Below, piece by piece: positions 1 through 8,154 of a stretch of 64,000 nt of DNA. Every line of letters starts with the position of its first letter. The first letter of the stretch is position 1. The DNA lies in NCBI GenBank assembly GCA_905193225.1, contig CAJJNV010000001.1:162682-226681 (forward strand), given 5' to 3'. The stretch is from an uncultured Oscillospiraceae bacterium. Lineage in GTDB: Bacteria; Bacillota; Clostridia; Oscillospirales; Acutalibacteraceae. The notes under the pieces are model-generated. The model worked only from the letters and a program-made list of their open reading frames with translations. It was not told the DNA's origin and searched no databases. Made by a program: the position numbers and the translations under genes.

Positions 1-624
1 ATTTTTAACCTCCAGATGATCTGCGATGTTTTCAATCATATCGGTTTTGAATTTAAAGCTCGATTTGTTTGCTATAAGCCTTGCGCTGACGGGGAAAATT
101 TTTTCTATAACCTCAAGATTGTTTTCCTTTAAGGTTGTGCCCGTTTCCACAATGTCCACAATAACATCCGAAAGCCCCAAAATCGGCGCAATCTCGATGG
201 AACCGTTAAGATGGATTATGTCGATGTCCCTGCCCTTTGCGTTATAGTAACGCTTTGCACAGTTTGAAAATTTCGTTGCGACACGAAGCGTCTTTCGATT
301 TTCGTCAAAAAAGTCTTTTTTCGCCGCAACACACATATCGCATTTGCCTATGTTAAGGTCTAAAAGCTCGTAAACCTCCGGCTCGTATTCAAGCAAAATA
401 TCCTTTCCCGCAACGCCTATTGCCGCTGCTCCGCGCTCAACATATATCGAAACATCCGACGGTTTTACCCAAAAATAACGAAGCTTTTTTTCGGGGTTTT
501 CAAAAATAAGCTTTCTTGTATCATCCAAAACCGACGGGCACTCAAATCCCGCCTTTTCAAACATTTTATAAACCTTTTCTCCCAGCCTTCCCTTGGGAAG
601 TGCAATATTTAAATAATCACTCAA
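1..624 (-). CDS. hisG: ATP phosphoribosyltransferase catalytic subunit HisG (3' end outside window)
   Basis: First step of histidine biosynthesis: joins ATP and PRPP. I translated this strand directly. The protein begins MSDYLNIALPKGRLGEKVY, the usual HisG N-terminus, and carries the PRPP-loop-like segment DVIVDIVETGTTLKENN near residue 150. The reading frame is open to the window edge, so about 208 residues are visible, close to full length for the short HisG form that needs HisZ. The start is TTG at 624, six bases before the end of the hisZ stop, with AGGAGG and GGAGAAGG just upstream; no ATG or GTG fits in this frame. Translational coupling to hisZ is likely. The TTG start explains why an ATG-only scan would miss it. 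Confidence 0.93.
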   Translation of the reverse strand, partial: MSDYLNIALPKGRLGEKVYKMFEKAGFECPSVLDDTRKLIFENPEKKLRYFWVKPSDVSIYVERGAAAIGVAGKDILLEYEPEVYELLDLNIGKCDMCVAAKKDFFDENRKTLRVATKFSNCAKRYYNAKGRDIDIIHLNGSIEIAPILGLSDVIVDIVETGTTLKENNLEVIEKIFPVSARLIANKSSFKFKTDMIENIADHLEVKN

Positions 625-1723
625 CCTTCTCCGGACCTCCTTTTCCCAGCCTGTAAAGCGACATATAGCGCAGATTTTCGGGAATTTTCTTTTGTGCCGA
701 AACGCTTATGTTTTTCTCCGAAAGCATATCAACGGCTTGTTTAACCGTTTTTGCATCCGCCCTTTCGTCATACAAAAGGAGCGCGTCGACATCGAATTTT
801 TCTTCGTCTCCGGGCAGCCGCTCGAGCAAATCGAGATATACCGCAAAGCCTATCGCACTTGAGTCTCTTTTCATTTTGCGCATAAGACCGTCATACTGAC
901 CGCCCGACAAAATCCCCGTGGGGATGGTGTTTATAAAGCCTTTAAACACAATTCCGTTGTAATAATTTATATCGTGAATAACCGAAAAATCAAAATGTAT
1001 TCTGTCTTCAAGTCCGCTTCCCTCGAAATAATCGGCAATTTTTTCGAGGGCGGAAACATACGGCGAAATTTTGTCGAAGCCGATTTCTTTAAGAGCGGAG
1101 GCCACCTTTTTCATACCGCCGTAAAGCGACGCGGTTTTAACAAGAATTTCGGCGGCCTTTCGGTCTGCATTTTCCGCCGCGCAAACTCTTTTTATGCCCT
1201 GAATGTTCTTTTCTCCAAGACACTTTAAAATTTCTTTTTCCCCGCTCGGCGAAATTGCAAGCGCTTTTATTTCCTCCGAAACAATCTCCATATCGGAAAT
1301 ATCGAGAATGAAATCCGCCGAAATGCTCTCAAGGCTTTTGGCCGCAAGATAAAGGGTTTCGCAGATAATATATTCGTCAACATCGCCTATACATTCAAGC
1401 CCCGCCTGCATAATTTCTTTAAACGACTGGGTTCCTTTTGAAACGCGGTAAACATTTTCGTTGTAATAAACCTTTTTAACCGAGCCGTCAACATCGGCGC
1501 TGTCCTTTATTATGGAAAGGGTGACATCGGGCTTCAACGCCATAAGCGCCCCGCTTGTGTCGGTGAATGTGATGATAATGTCCGAAACGAGAAAATCCTT
1601 GTTTCGTGTGTATAAATCGTATTCCTCAAACTTGCTCATTTTAAACTGACAGTAGCCGTAGCTTTCATATAAGCTGCGCAGTTTAAAAATCGCCTTTTCT
1701 TCACTTCGTAAGATGTAATCCAT
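617..1723 (-). CDS. hisZ: ATP phosphoribosyltransferase regulatory subunit HisZ
   Basis: HisZ resembles a histidyl-tRNA synthetase catalytic core but lacks synthetase activity; it binds short-form HisG and gives it histidine feedback control. The 369-residue protein has the class II fold signature, including SGGQYDGLMRKM near residue 275 and the following GFAVYLDLL, and lacks the C-terminal anticodon-binding domain, which separates it from HisS. I start it at ATG 1723 (MDYILRSEEKAIFKL) because that lies just after the yerC stop behind GGGGAAG; an upstream in-frame start would run inside yerC. Its stop overlaps the hisG start. It belongs to the yerC-hisZ-hisG operon. Confidence 0.92.
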   Translation of the reverse strand: MDYILRSEEKAIFKLRSLYESYGYCQFKMSKFEEYDLYTRNKDFLVSDIIITFTDTSGALMALKPDVTLSIIKDSADVDGSVKKVYYNENVYRVSKGTQSFKEIMQAGLECIGDVDEYIICETLYLAAKSLESISADFILDISDMEIVSEEIKALAISPSGEKEILKCLGEKNIQGIKRVCAAENADRKAAEILVKTASLYGGMKKVASALKEIGFDKISPYVSALEKIADYFEGSGLEDRIHFDFSVIHDINYYNGIVFKGFINTIPTGILSGGQYDGLMRKMKRDSSAIGFAVYLDLLERLPGDEEKFDVDALLLYDERADAKTVKQAVDMLSEKNISVSAQKKIPENLRYMSLYRLGKGGPEKVE

Positions 1724-1724
1724 T

Positions 1725-2018
1725 TTATTTCTTCCCCTTTTCAAGCCTTTCAAGGGCAGCCTTATATCCGCCGGTGCCGTATGTGAAGCATTTGTTTACA
1801 CGGCTTATTGTTGCTGTGCTTGCGCCTGTTTCCTTCGAAATATTAATGTAGCTTTTGTTCTGCTGTAAAAGCTGCGCAACCTCAAGACGCTGCGAAAGCG
1901 ACCGGATTTCTTTTATTGTGCATATGTCTTCAAAAAATCTATAACATTCCTCAATATTTTCCAAGGTTAAAATGGCTTCAAAAAGCTTGTCTGTATATTC
2001 CGTATACTTACTTTCCAT
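1725..2018 (-). CDS. yerC: YerC/YecD family TrpR-like regulator, probable histidine repressor HisR
   Basis: A 97-residue all-helical protein of the TrpR superfamily, with a helix-turn-helix around residues 55-78 (NISKETGASTATISRVNKCF). In Firmicutes this family (YerC) has been proposed from comparative genomics to control histidine biosynthesis and named HisR. Its position as first gene of an operon with hisZ and hisG supports that role here. The gap to the hisZ start is one base. The promoter directly upstream is spanned by a perfect inverted repeat, so autoregulation is likely. The family call is firm; the effector (histidine or its tRNA status) is inferred. Confidence 0.88.
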   Translation of the reverse strand: MESKYTEYTDKLFEAILTLENIEECYRFFEDICTIKEIRSLSQRLEVAQLLQQNKSYINISKETGASTATISRVNKCFTYGTGGYKAALERLEKGKK

Positions 2019-2056
2019 TTGACTCTCATTCCTTTTTTGAAAAAAATTTCTTTTTC

Positions 2057-2090
2057 ACTTTATCATTCTACCATACTAAACTGATAAAGT
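2057..2090. promoter_or_regulatory. Perfect inverted repeat across the his promoter, candidate HisR operator
   Basis: ACTTTATCA (2057-2065) and TGATAAAGT (2082-2090) form a perfect 9-bp inverted repeat with a 16-bp gap. One arm touches the -10 and the other overlaps the -35, so a bound dimer would block RNA polymerase. Since the first gene codes for a TrpR-type regulator, this is the natural operator candidate. Confidence 0.6.
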
Positions 2091-2093
2091 CAA
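2065..2093 (-). promoter_or_regulatory. Sigma-A promoter of yerC-hisZ-hisG
   Basis: On the minus strand TTGACT (2093-2088) and TAGAAT (2070-2065) are separated by exactly 17 bases, a near-consensus housekeeping promoter about 47 bases upstream of the yerC start. Confidence 0.75.
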
Positions 2094-2321
2094 GCGCTGC
2101 CATTATATTTTTCAAAAAAATATATAACCGCCCATAAAAAGGACGGTTTGCAAAGCGGCCGTAAGTCCGTAACACAGCCCCGTATCTCAAAAAGCCGGTT
2201 TTTTCTTTTATCAAGCCCTCCTTGGGCTTCGGCTGTCGAAAAAAGCGGCCGTCCGAGCGGTCTGCCTTTAAATGTGGAAATCCGCGCAATTATGTGATAC
2301 AATTAAGCCGAGGTGAAAGCC

Positions 2322-2855
2322 ATGACATATATTATGCATTACCGCTCCCCTCTCGGAGAAATTTTGCTTGCGGCCGACGAAAGCGGACTGACCGGTCTGT
2401 GGTTTGAGGAGCAGAAATATTTTGCACAAAACCTCCCCCTTGAAAACACCGAGCAAAAAACCCCCGTTCTTGAAAAAGCAAAGCATTGGTTAGACATATA
2501 TTTTAACGGAAAAGAGCCCGACTTCACCCCTCCGCTCAATCCCGTCGGCTCGGATTTTCGCCTGGCCGTGTGGGACAACCTTTTGCGCATTCCTTACGGT
2601 AAAACAACTACCTACGGCGATATTGCAAAAAAGCTATCTGTTGAGCGGGGATTTTCGAAAATGTCGGCTCAGGCGGTGGGAAATGCCGTCGGTCATAACA
2701 GCATTTCAATTATCATTCCCTGTCACCGGGTGGTCGGTGCCAATGGAAGCTTAACCGGTTACGCCGGCGGTATCGACAGAAAGATCGGGCTTTTAAAGCT
2801 TGAAGGAATCGATATGAGTAGGCTTTTTGTTCCGAAAAAAGGAACCGCGCTTTAA
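2322..2855 (+). CDS. ogt: Methylated-DNA--[protein]-cysteine S-methyltransferase
   Basis: Repairs O6-methylguanine by moving the methyl group to its own cysteine. The 177-residue protein has the active-site motif IIPCHRV with the acceptor Cys at about 134, preceded by the DNA-binding segment PYGKTTTYGDIAKKL and followed by GYAGGIDRK. There is no Ada N-terminal domain. I chose ATG 2322 over the in-frame GTG at 2313 because GAGGTG at 2310-2315 is then a correctly spaced ribosome site. The gene stands alone between divergent yerC and the next regulator. The 300-base gap before it holds the yerC promoter and operator and otherwise nothing I recognise. Confidence 0.93.
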   Translation: MTYIMHYRSPLGEILLAADESGLTGLWFEEQKYFAQNLPLENTEQKTPVLEKAKHWLDIYFNGKEPDFTPPLNPVGSDFRLAVWDNLLRIPYGKTTTYGDIAKKLSVERGFSKMSAQAVGNAVGHNSISIIIPCHRVVGANGSLTGYAGGIDRKIGLLKLEGIDMSRLFVPKKGTAL

Positions 2856-2956
2856 CACAAGCAGTTGTTATGATAATTCTTCAAAACCCACTTATAAGCC
2901 GCCGTGCTTTAAAAGAAACCGATATATCTAACGGTTTTTCGGCAAATGTTAAAAGG

Positions 2957-2973
2957 CGTTGCTTGCGGCAACG
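2957..2973. promoter_or_regulatory. Inverted repeat overlapping the promoter of the XRE gene
   Basis: CGTTGC-TTGCG-GCAACG is a perfect 6-bp inverted repeat with a 5-base centre. It overlaps the -35 of the promoter below, so it may be an autoregulatory operator of the XRE protein at 3076. Confidence 0.4.
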
Positions 2974-2992
2974 GGCATGATCCTGCTATAAT
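2963..2992 (+). promoter_or_regulatory. Probable promoter of the XRE regulator gene
   Basis: TTGCGG (2963-2968), 18 bases, then TATAAT (2987-2992). The -35 is weak, the -10 perfect. It lies 84 bases upstream of the ATG at 3076. Confidence 0.5.
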
Positions 2993-3075
2993 GGCCTCGC
3001 CGTCGGAAAAGCGCCCCGATAAAAGGGTAAAAAGAAAATTCCGTCACTGCCAAAGCCACAAACGGAGGTGTTATT

Positions 3076-3594
3076 ATGCTTGGCGAAAATATTAAATCAA
3101 TCAGAAAATCAAAGGGGCTGTCACAGCAGGAGCTTGCGGTTAAGCTGAATGTCGTTCGGCAGACGGTGTCGAAATGGGAGCAGGGGCTTTCGGTGCCCGA
3201 TTCGGATATGCTTATTTCCCTTTCAGAGGCTCTTGAAACGCCGGTCAGCGTCCTGCTTGGGGAAACGCTTAAACAAAGAGAAGACGATGATACAAACGAT
3301 CTGAAGGCCATTTCCAGAAAGCTTGAGGTGATAAATCTCCAGCTCGCACAAAACAAAAACGCCTCTAAAAAAGGCGTCAGGATACTGTTCATCGTCCTTT
3401 TGGCGCTGACTGCCACAATATGGATAGGTTTGATAGTACTTAAAAGTCAGTATCTCACATGGAATTTAGGCGATCCCGAAACGGCTGTTTATGTTGCAGC
3501 ACTTCACGCCTTTGAATATATTTTCGTGAGGATATCACCATTTTTGGTAATAGGACTGTCGGCAGGGCTGATATTAAGCTATAAAAACAGATAA
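3076..3594 (+). CDS. XRE-family helix-turn-helix regulator with membrane anchor
   Basis: The N-terminal 60 residues form a Cro/C1-type HTH domain (IRKSKGLSQQELAVKLNVV, then VRQTVSKWEQGLSVP). A charged, probably coiled stretch at 70-95 leads to two predicted membrane spans (about 100-121 and 147-168) and a short basic tail. This layout suggests a DNA-binding protein held at the membrane, perhaps sensing an envelope signal. The start is supported by GGAGGTG at 3064-3070. No partner gene is adjacent on this strand; the gene converges on the Gx gene across a shared terminator. The target is unknown. Confidence 0.8.
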   Translation: MLGENIKSIRKSKGLSQQELAVKLNVVRQTVSKWEQGLSVPDSDMLISLSEALETPVSVLLGETLKQREDDDTNDLKAISRKLEVINLQLAQNKNASKKGVRILFIVLLALTATIWIGLIVLKSQYLTWNLGDPETAVYVAALHAFEYIFVRISPFLVIGLSAGLILSYKNR

Positions 3595-3598
3595 AACA

Positions 3599-3649
3599 AA
3601 AACGGTTATCACAAGGCCTTCAAAAACCGGGGCCGACGATAACCGTTTT
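3599..3649. terminator. Bidirectional terminator between convergent genes
   Basis: AAAACGGTTATC (3599-3610) and GATAACCGTTTT (3638-3649) form a perfect 12-bp stem, with A-rich and T-rich flanks suited to termination from both sides. Confidence 0.75.
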
Positions 3650-3664
3650 GATATATATTCATTT

Positions 3665-4327
3665 TCAAGCTGATATTTTGTTTTTCGACCGATTTAAGGC
3701 CACAATAATTTGTTTGGTCAAAAAGGCGGTCAAAAGGCCGCTTGCCGTTCCCGCAGCAATAAGAAAGGGCAGGTAGTATAAAAGGCCTATCTGGGCATAG
3801 ACGATGGCCGCAACCGTCATCTGTCCAATCTGATGAAAGCACCCGCCTATTGCCGAAATGCCGTATATGCTGTTTTTATTTATAAAACAGGCCATTATAA
3901 CGGCAGCGGCCGAAAGTGCCCACCCCGCAAAGGAAAAGATAAAATTAAGGCCGAAGCCACCCCACAAAAGCGCCGTTAAAACCACCCTTAAAAAGCCGAT
4001 GGTGATATAGCATTTTTTGTCGAAATAATAAAGCACAAAAAGGGTGACGAGATTTGCAAGGCCGAGCTTTATCCCGGGAACGGGAAGCGGCAAGGCGACA
4101 AACGATTCGATTATTCCAACAACCGAGCAAAGACAAAGAAAAAGCGCCAGCGTCGCCGTTTTTTTGACCGAAAAGCCTGCCTTGGCACCTTTTTTTCCGC
4201 AAAGGTCTTTTCTGCCGTTTTGCGACGACACAGCGGTTTTCTTTTCAAAAGCGGGCTTTTGGCCGTTTTCGTTTTCAAAATTCTTCCCGTCTCGGTCGGT
4301 GGGGAGGGTTTTTTGTTTTTTCATCAT
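3665..4327 (-). CDS. Gx transporter family membrane protein (heptaprenyl diphosphate synthase component I-like)
   Basis: A 220-residue polytopic membrane protein of the family once annotated as heptaprenyl diphosphate synthase component I and now called Gx transporter. Residues from about 55 onward carry five or six hydrophobic spans (ALFLCLCSVVGIIESFVALP, LGLANLVTLFVLYYFD and others). The first 50 residues are charged and variable; the start may lie later, but ATG 4327/4324 overlaps the stop of the upstream gene, typical for coupled genes. The substrate is not known. The NusG_II-Gx pairing is common in Clostridia and supports both calls. Confidence 0.8.
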   Translation of the reverse strand: MMKKQKTLPTDRDGKNFENENGQKPAFEKKTAVSSQNGRKDLCGKKGAKAGFSVKKTATLALFLCLCSVVGIIESFVALPLPVPGIKLGLANLVTLFVLYYFDKKCYITIGFLRVVLTALLWGGFGLNFIFSFAGWALSAAAVIMACFINKNSIYGISAIGGCFHQIGQMTVAAIVYAQIGLLYYLPFLIAAGTASGLLTAFLTKQIIVALNRSKNKISA

Positions 4328-4797
4328 AAAAACACCATTCCAATCACCGCATCGGGGGTATCTTCTTTTGAGCTGTCTTTTGAATTACTTTTTGAGCTTT
4401 CTTTAATGACCGCCGCAAAGCCATTGGGTGCGCAAATCACAGGAACCCCGCTTTTTTTAACAAAGCCCTGCCGCACGCAGTCGTGATTGGGACAATCGGC
4501 CTCGATAACGGCTATTCCCTTTTGCCCGTCTACAGTCAAAATGACGGTACCTTTAACATTAAAATCGGGATAGTTTTCTTTTGAAATAACAATGGTTTTT
4601 GTCTCCCCATCGGGCTCAAAGGGTATTCCTTCGGGATAAAGGGAGCGCCCGTCAACATAAATATAGACCGACGAACTATTGCCTTGCTGTTCAAGAGCCT
4701 TTCCCACTCCGAAAAAGACGAGCACCGATAAAAGTATCGCCAAAGCAATAACGGCGGCGTCGGCAAAAGAAAATTTAAGAGAAAAATTTTTTGCCAT
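4324..4797 (-). CDS. NusG domain II-containing membrane-anchored protein
   Basis: A 157-residue protein with one N-terminal membrane span (about 14-34) followed by an extracytoplasmic NusG_II-type beta domain. The family signature CPNHDCVRQGFVKKSG is at about 104-119, with two cysteines that could form a disulfide or bind metal, followed by VPVICAPNGFAAVI. The C-terminal tail is rich in Ser, Lys and Asp. It shares four bases with the Gx gene and is probably co-transcribed from an upstream minus-strand promoter I could not place. Its exact job is unknown; relatives lie near flavin or electron-transport genes. Confidence 0.82.
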   Translation of the reverse strand: MAKNFSLKFSFADAAVIALAILLSVLVFFGVGKALEQQGNSSSVYIYVDGRSLYPEGIPFEPDGETKTIVISKENYPDFNVKGTVILTVDGQKGIAVIEADCPNHDCVRQGFVKKSGVPVICAPNGFAAVIKESSKSNSKDSSKEDTPDAVIGMVFL

Positions 4798-4966
4798 GCC
4801 GATCCCCCTTTCCTCGATGCAGGCTTTTGAGCTGCTATTTTAAAGATATTTTTTCCGCCGATTTGCAGATAAAAAACAGCGGCCGGTCGGAAAAGCCTTA
4901 AAAATTTATTCCGCACTTATTTTAAACCCGCCCCTTATGCTGTGTCAATAAATTTCTTGTTTGTTC

Positions 4967-4995
4967 TTGACAAACCGATGAAGATGTGATACTAT
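4967..4995 (+). promoter_or_regulatory. Strong promoter of the ABC exporter/DUF2325 operon
   Basis: TTGACA (4967-4972), exactly 17 bases, then TACTAT (4990-4995). The expected transcript start is near 5002, just before or inside the first palindrome. Confidence 0.8.
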
Positions 4996-5004
4996 TCTAA
5001 ATAA

Positions 5005-5020
5005 GTTAGCAGAGGCTAAC
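5005..5020. promoter_or_regulatory. Operator palindrome copy 1
   Basis: GTTAGCAGAGGCTAAC: perfect GTTAGC-N4-GCTAAC palindrome, extended by an A/T pair on the outside. It starts 10 bases after the -10 hexamer. Its half-site resembles that of DtxR/IdeR-type metalloregulator boxes. Confidence 0.65.
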
Positions 5021-5038
5021 TATATTTATTGTGCTACA

Positions 5039-5054
5039 GTTAGCCTATGCTAAC
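5039..5054. promoter_or_regulatory. Operator palindrome copy 2
   Basis: GTTAGCCTATGCTAAC: the same GTTAGC-N4-GCTAAC palindrome, 34 bp centre-to-centre from copy 1 and 28 bases before the ATG of the ABC ATPase gene. Identical arms with different centres indicate selection on the arms, as expected of a protein-binding site. Confidence 0.65.
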
Positions 5055-5082
5055 GAAAATAACATAAGGACGGCGATCAAAA

Positions 5083-5781
5083 ATGTATCTTGAAATTAAG
5101 GATCTTCACAAATCCTTCGGGGAAGGAGATACAAAAACCGAGGTTATTAAAGGCATAACATGCGGGATCGAAAAGGGCGATATATGCGTGCTTCTCGGCC
5201 CTTCCGGCTCGGGAAAATCCACCCTGCTCAACATTATCGGCGGAATAGAAAGTGCCGACAGCGGCTCGGTCAAAATCGGAAACGACACTATCGAAAGCAT
5301 GAATGAAAGCAGTCTTACAAAATACCGCAGAAATCACCTTGGATATGTTTTTCAGTCCTATAACCTCATTCCAAACCTTACGGTCAAGGAAAATATCGAG
5401 GCGGGAGCATATCTTTCCAAAAACCCTCTTCCCATAGACGACATTTTAAACACCCTCGGTCTTTACAAGCACAAGGACAAAATCCCAAGCCGGCTTTCGG
5501 GCGGCCAGCAGCAGCGCACGGCAATCGGCCGCGCCATAATCAAAAATCCCGACATTCTGCTTTGCGACGAGCCCACCGGCGCTCTCGACTACAACACCTC
5601 AAAGGATATTCTCGAGCTTATCGAACGTGTAAATCAAAAGTTCAAGAGCACGGTAATTCTCGTCACCCATAACGATGCCATCAAAAATATGGCCGACCGC
5701 GTTATACGGCTGAGAGACGGAAAAATAAGACACAATGACCTTAACGAGCACAAGATTCCGGCTCGTGAGCTTGAGTGGTAA
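5083..5781 (+). CDS. ABC transporter ATP-binding protein, MacB/LolD type
   Basis: The 232-residue ATPase has Walker A GPSGSGKST at 39-47, signature LSGGQQQR at 138-145, Walker B ILLCDEP at 158-164 and the D-loop GALD, all intact. The family energises FtsX-type permeases that move substrates from the membrane or cell surface rather than importing nutrients. It is the first gene of an operon with the large permease and DUF2325. The start has a weak site (AAGGA, 12 bases upstream). It is transcribed through the two palindromes, so probably regulated by a repressor encoded elsewhere. Confidence 0.93.
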   Translation: MYLEIKDLHKSFGEGDTKTEVIKGITCGIEKGDICVLLGPSGSGKSTLLNIIGGIESADSGSVKIGNDTIESMNESSLTKYRRNHLGYVFQSYNLIPNLTVKENIEAGAYLSKNPLPIDDILNTLGLYKHKDKIPSRLSGGQQQRTAIGRAIIKNPDILLCDEPTGALDYNTSKDILELIERVNQKFKSTVILVTHNDAIKNMADRVIRLRDGKIRHNDLNEHKIPARELEW

Positions 5782-5795
5782 GGGGGAAAAATAAA

Positions 5796-8024
5796 ATGAA
5801 AAATCCCCTTTTGAAAAGGCCGGGGCGAGAGATTTTTTCCGATCTCGGTAAAAGCATCGCTCTGTTTTTGTTTTTAACGCTGACCATCGGATTTATCTCA
5901 GGATTTCTCGTGGCCGACGGAAGTATGTCGGAGGCCTATGACCAAAGCTTTGAAAAATACAATATAGAGGACGGCCATTTTACTCTTTCCGCAGAAATTT
6001 CAAAGCAGCTTAAAGATGATGTCGAAAAAGAGGATGTAACCGTCTATTCCCTTTTCTTTAAGGATTTTACTCTTTCTAACGACCATACCGTCAGGGTATA
6101 TAAGTTAAGAAACGATGTGGACAGGATATGCCTCATGGACGGCAGATTTCCAAGCGACGATAATGACATCATCATCGACAGACTTTACGCCGAAAACAAC
6201 GGCATAGAAATAGGCGATTCGATAGATTTTGACGGTAAAGCATTCAAGGTTTGCGGAACGGCCGCATTTTCCGATTACAGCGCCCTTTTCAAAAACCACA
6301 CCGACATGATGTTTGACGCCAACAAATTCACCGTATCGGCCGTCACCGATAAAGCCTTTGACAATCTCGACCAAAACAAGCTTAAATATAATTACGCCTG
6401 GGTAAACGATAACAGAGACCTTTCCGGCAAGGAAAAATCCGAGCTTTCGGACAAAATCAGAAATGTTTTAGCCTCCTCGGGAACGGTCACAGATTACATC
6501 GCCGCAATAGATAATCAGGCCATAATTTTCACCGGAGAAGACATGGGAAGCGACAAGGTAATGGTAACCACCCTCCTCTATATCATTATGGCCGTTATCG
6601 CCTTTGTTTTCGGAACAACCACCAAAAACACCCTCGAAAAAGAGGCTAAAACCGTTGGAACCCTTCGTGCCTCGGGATATACAAGAGGTGAGCTGATTGC
6701 CCAGTATGCCGCCGCTCCGCTTCTTATAACTCTTATTTCGGCCGTTATAGGAAATATTCTCGGCTACACCTTCTTTAAAGGAATCGTGGTAAATATGTAT
6801 TATCACAGCTATTCCCTTCCCACATACGAGACGCTATGGAACGGCAACGCCTTTATAATGACCACCGTTATTCCCTGCCTCATCGTGCTTTTTGTGGTAC
6901 TCGCCGTGCTTTTCCGCACGCTGAGACTTCCTCCCTTAATGTTTTTAAGGAAAGAGCTAAGCTCCAAGGGAAAAAACAAGGTCATAAGGCTCAAAAGAAA
7001 GAGCTTTATTTCGAGATTCAGATTAAGGGTCATATTCCAAAACATTCCCTCCTATCTGACCCTTTTCCTCGGTGTTCTTTTCGCCGGAGTGCTTTTGCTT
7101 TTCGGAATGATGATGTCTCCCCTGCTTTCCCACTTTAAAGAGGACGTCATAAGCTCCGAGATTGCAACATACCAGTATGTGTTAAAGGCTCCCGTCGAAG
7201 TCGAAGACGGCGCTGAAAAGTATGCCGTATGCTCCCTTGAAAACGAGAAGGGTGAAGAAATTCTCGTTTACGGTATTGAAAAGAATTCAAAATACTTTGA
7301 CAAAGAGCTTGAAAACGGCAAGGCGCTCATTTCGACGGGATACGCCGACAAATACGGTCTTGAAAGCGGAGACACCGTGACCCTTTCGGAAAAATACGAT
7401 AACGGCAGCTACGATTTCAAGGTATCGGGACAGTATCGCTATCCCGCCGCCCTGTCGATATTTATGACGAGAGAGGATTTCAACCGAAAATTCGACAAGG
7501 ACGATAATTATTTTTCGGGATATTTTTCAAACCAAAAGCTCGACATCGACGAAGCCTGCGTTGCCACCGTAACCACAAGAGACGATTTGACCGTTATGGC
7601 CGATCAGCTTGAGGATTCCATGGGCAAAATGTTTTATCTGTTTTATGTATTTGCCATAGTCATATATATTTTGCTTATCTATCTCTTTACCAAGCAGATC
7701 ACCGAAAAGAATGTCACGTCCATTTCCATGCTCAGGATCTTAGGCTATGAGGCCGGGGAAATATCGAGAATATACAATTATACCACCGGCATAGTGATGC
7801 TTGTATCTCTGGTCATATCCCTGCCGGTGAGCTGCCTGATAATAAAGGTAATATATCGGGCCATGATGATGGATTATAACGGCTGGCTGACCCTGTATTT
7901 TGCGCCGTGGATATGGCCGACAATGCTTGCCATCGGGCTTGCCTGCTACCTTCTGGTCTATTTCTTCCAGACAAAGCGAATAAATAAAATCCCCATGGGA
8001 GAAGCTCTCAAAAGCGACGAATAG
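5796..8024 (+). CDS. FtsX-family ABC transporter permease
   Basis: A 742-residue permease partner of the ATPase. A membrane span near residues 20-40 precedes an extracytoplasmic domain (about 41-255); three spans follow (about 258-280, 306-325, 352-373), another near 424-440, a second extracytoplasmic domain, and three C-terminal spans (about 612-631, 665-687, 706-724). This is the two-FtsX-domain layout of macrolide, peptide or lipoprotein exporters. I chose ATG 5796 behind AAGGGGGA rather than the upstream GTG that overlaps the ATPase gene. The substrate is unknown; the palindromic operators and the DUF2325 neighbour hint at metal or heme stress. Confidence 0.88.
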   Translation: MKNPLLKRPGREIFSDLGKSIALFLFLTLTIGFISGFLVADGSMSEAYDQSFEKYNIEDGHFTLSAEISKQLKDDVEKEDVTVYSLFFKDFTLSNDHTVRVYKLRNDVDRICLMDGRFPSDDNDIIIDRLYAENNGIEIGDSIDFDGKAFKVCGTAAFSDYSALFKNHTDMMFDANKFTVSAVTDKAFDNLDQNKLKYNYAWVNDNRDLSGKEKSELSDKIRNVLASSGTVTDYIAAIDNQAIIFTGEDMGSDKVMVTTLLYIIMAVIAFVFGTTTKNTLEKEAKTVGTLRASGYTRGELIAQYAAAPLLITLISAVIGNILGYTFFKGIVVNMYYHSYSLPTYETLWNGNAFIMTTVIPCLIVLFVVLAVLFRTLRLPPLMFLRKELSSKGKNKVIRLKRKSFISRFRLRVIFQNIPSYLTLFLGVLFAGVLLLFGMMMSPLLSHFKEDVISSEIATYQYVLKAPVEVEDGAEKYAVCSLENEKGEEILVYGIEKNSKYFDKELENGKALISTGYADKYGLESGDTVTLSEKYDNGSYDFKVSGQYRYPAALSIFMTREDFNRKFDKDDNYFSGYFSNQKLDIDEACVATVTTRDDLTVMADQLEDSMGKMFYLFYVFAIVIYILLIYLFTKQITEKNVTSISMLRILGYEAGEISRIYNYTTGIVMLVSLVISLPVSCLIIKVIYRAMMMDYNGWLTLYFAPWIWPTMLAIGLACYLLVYFFQTKRINKIPMGEALKSDE

Positions 8025-8154
8025 CGTGCAAAGCAAAGACCGCCCCCGACAGATGTTTTTAACGGCATTTATCGGCGACAGGTAAAATAAATTTATAAAC
8101 AATCGGCGGGAGAAAAAACCGCCGCAGCAAAAATTCAATATAAAGGAGAATAAA

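Noticed and set aside
617..1723. Histidyl-tRNA synthetase
   Set aside because: The length, absence of an anticodon-binding domain and adjacency to short-form hisG identify HisZ.
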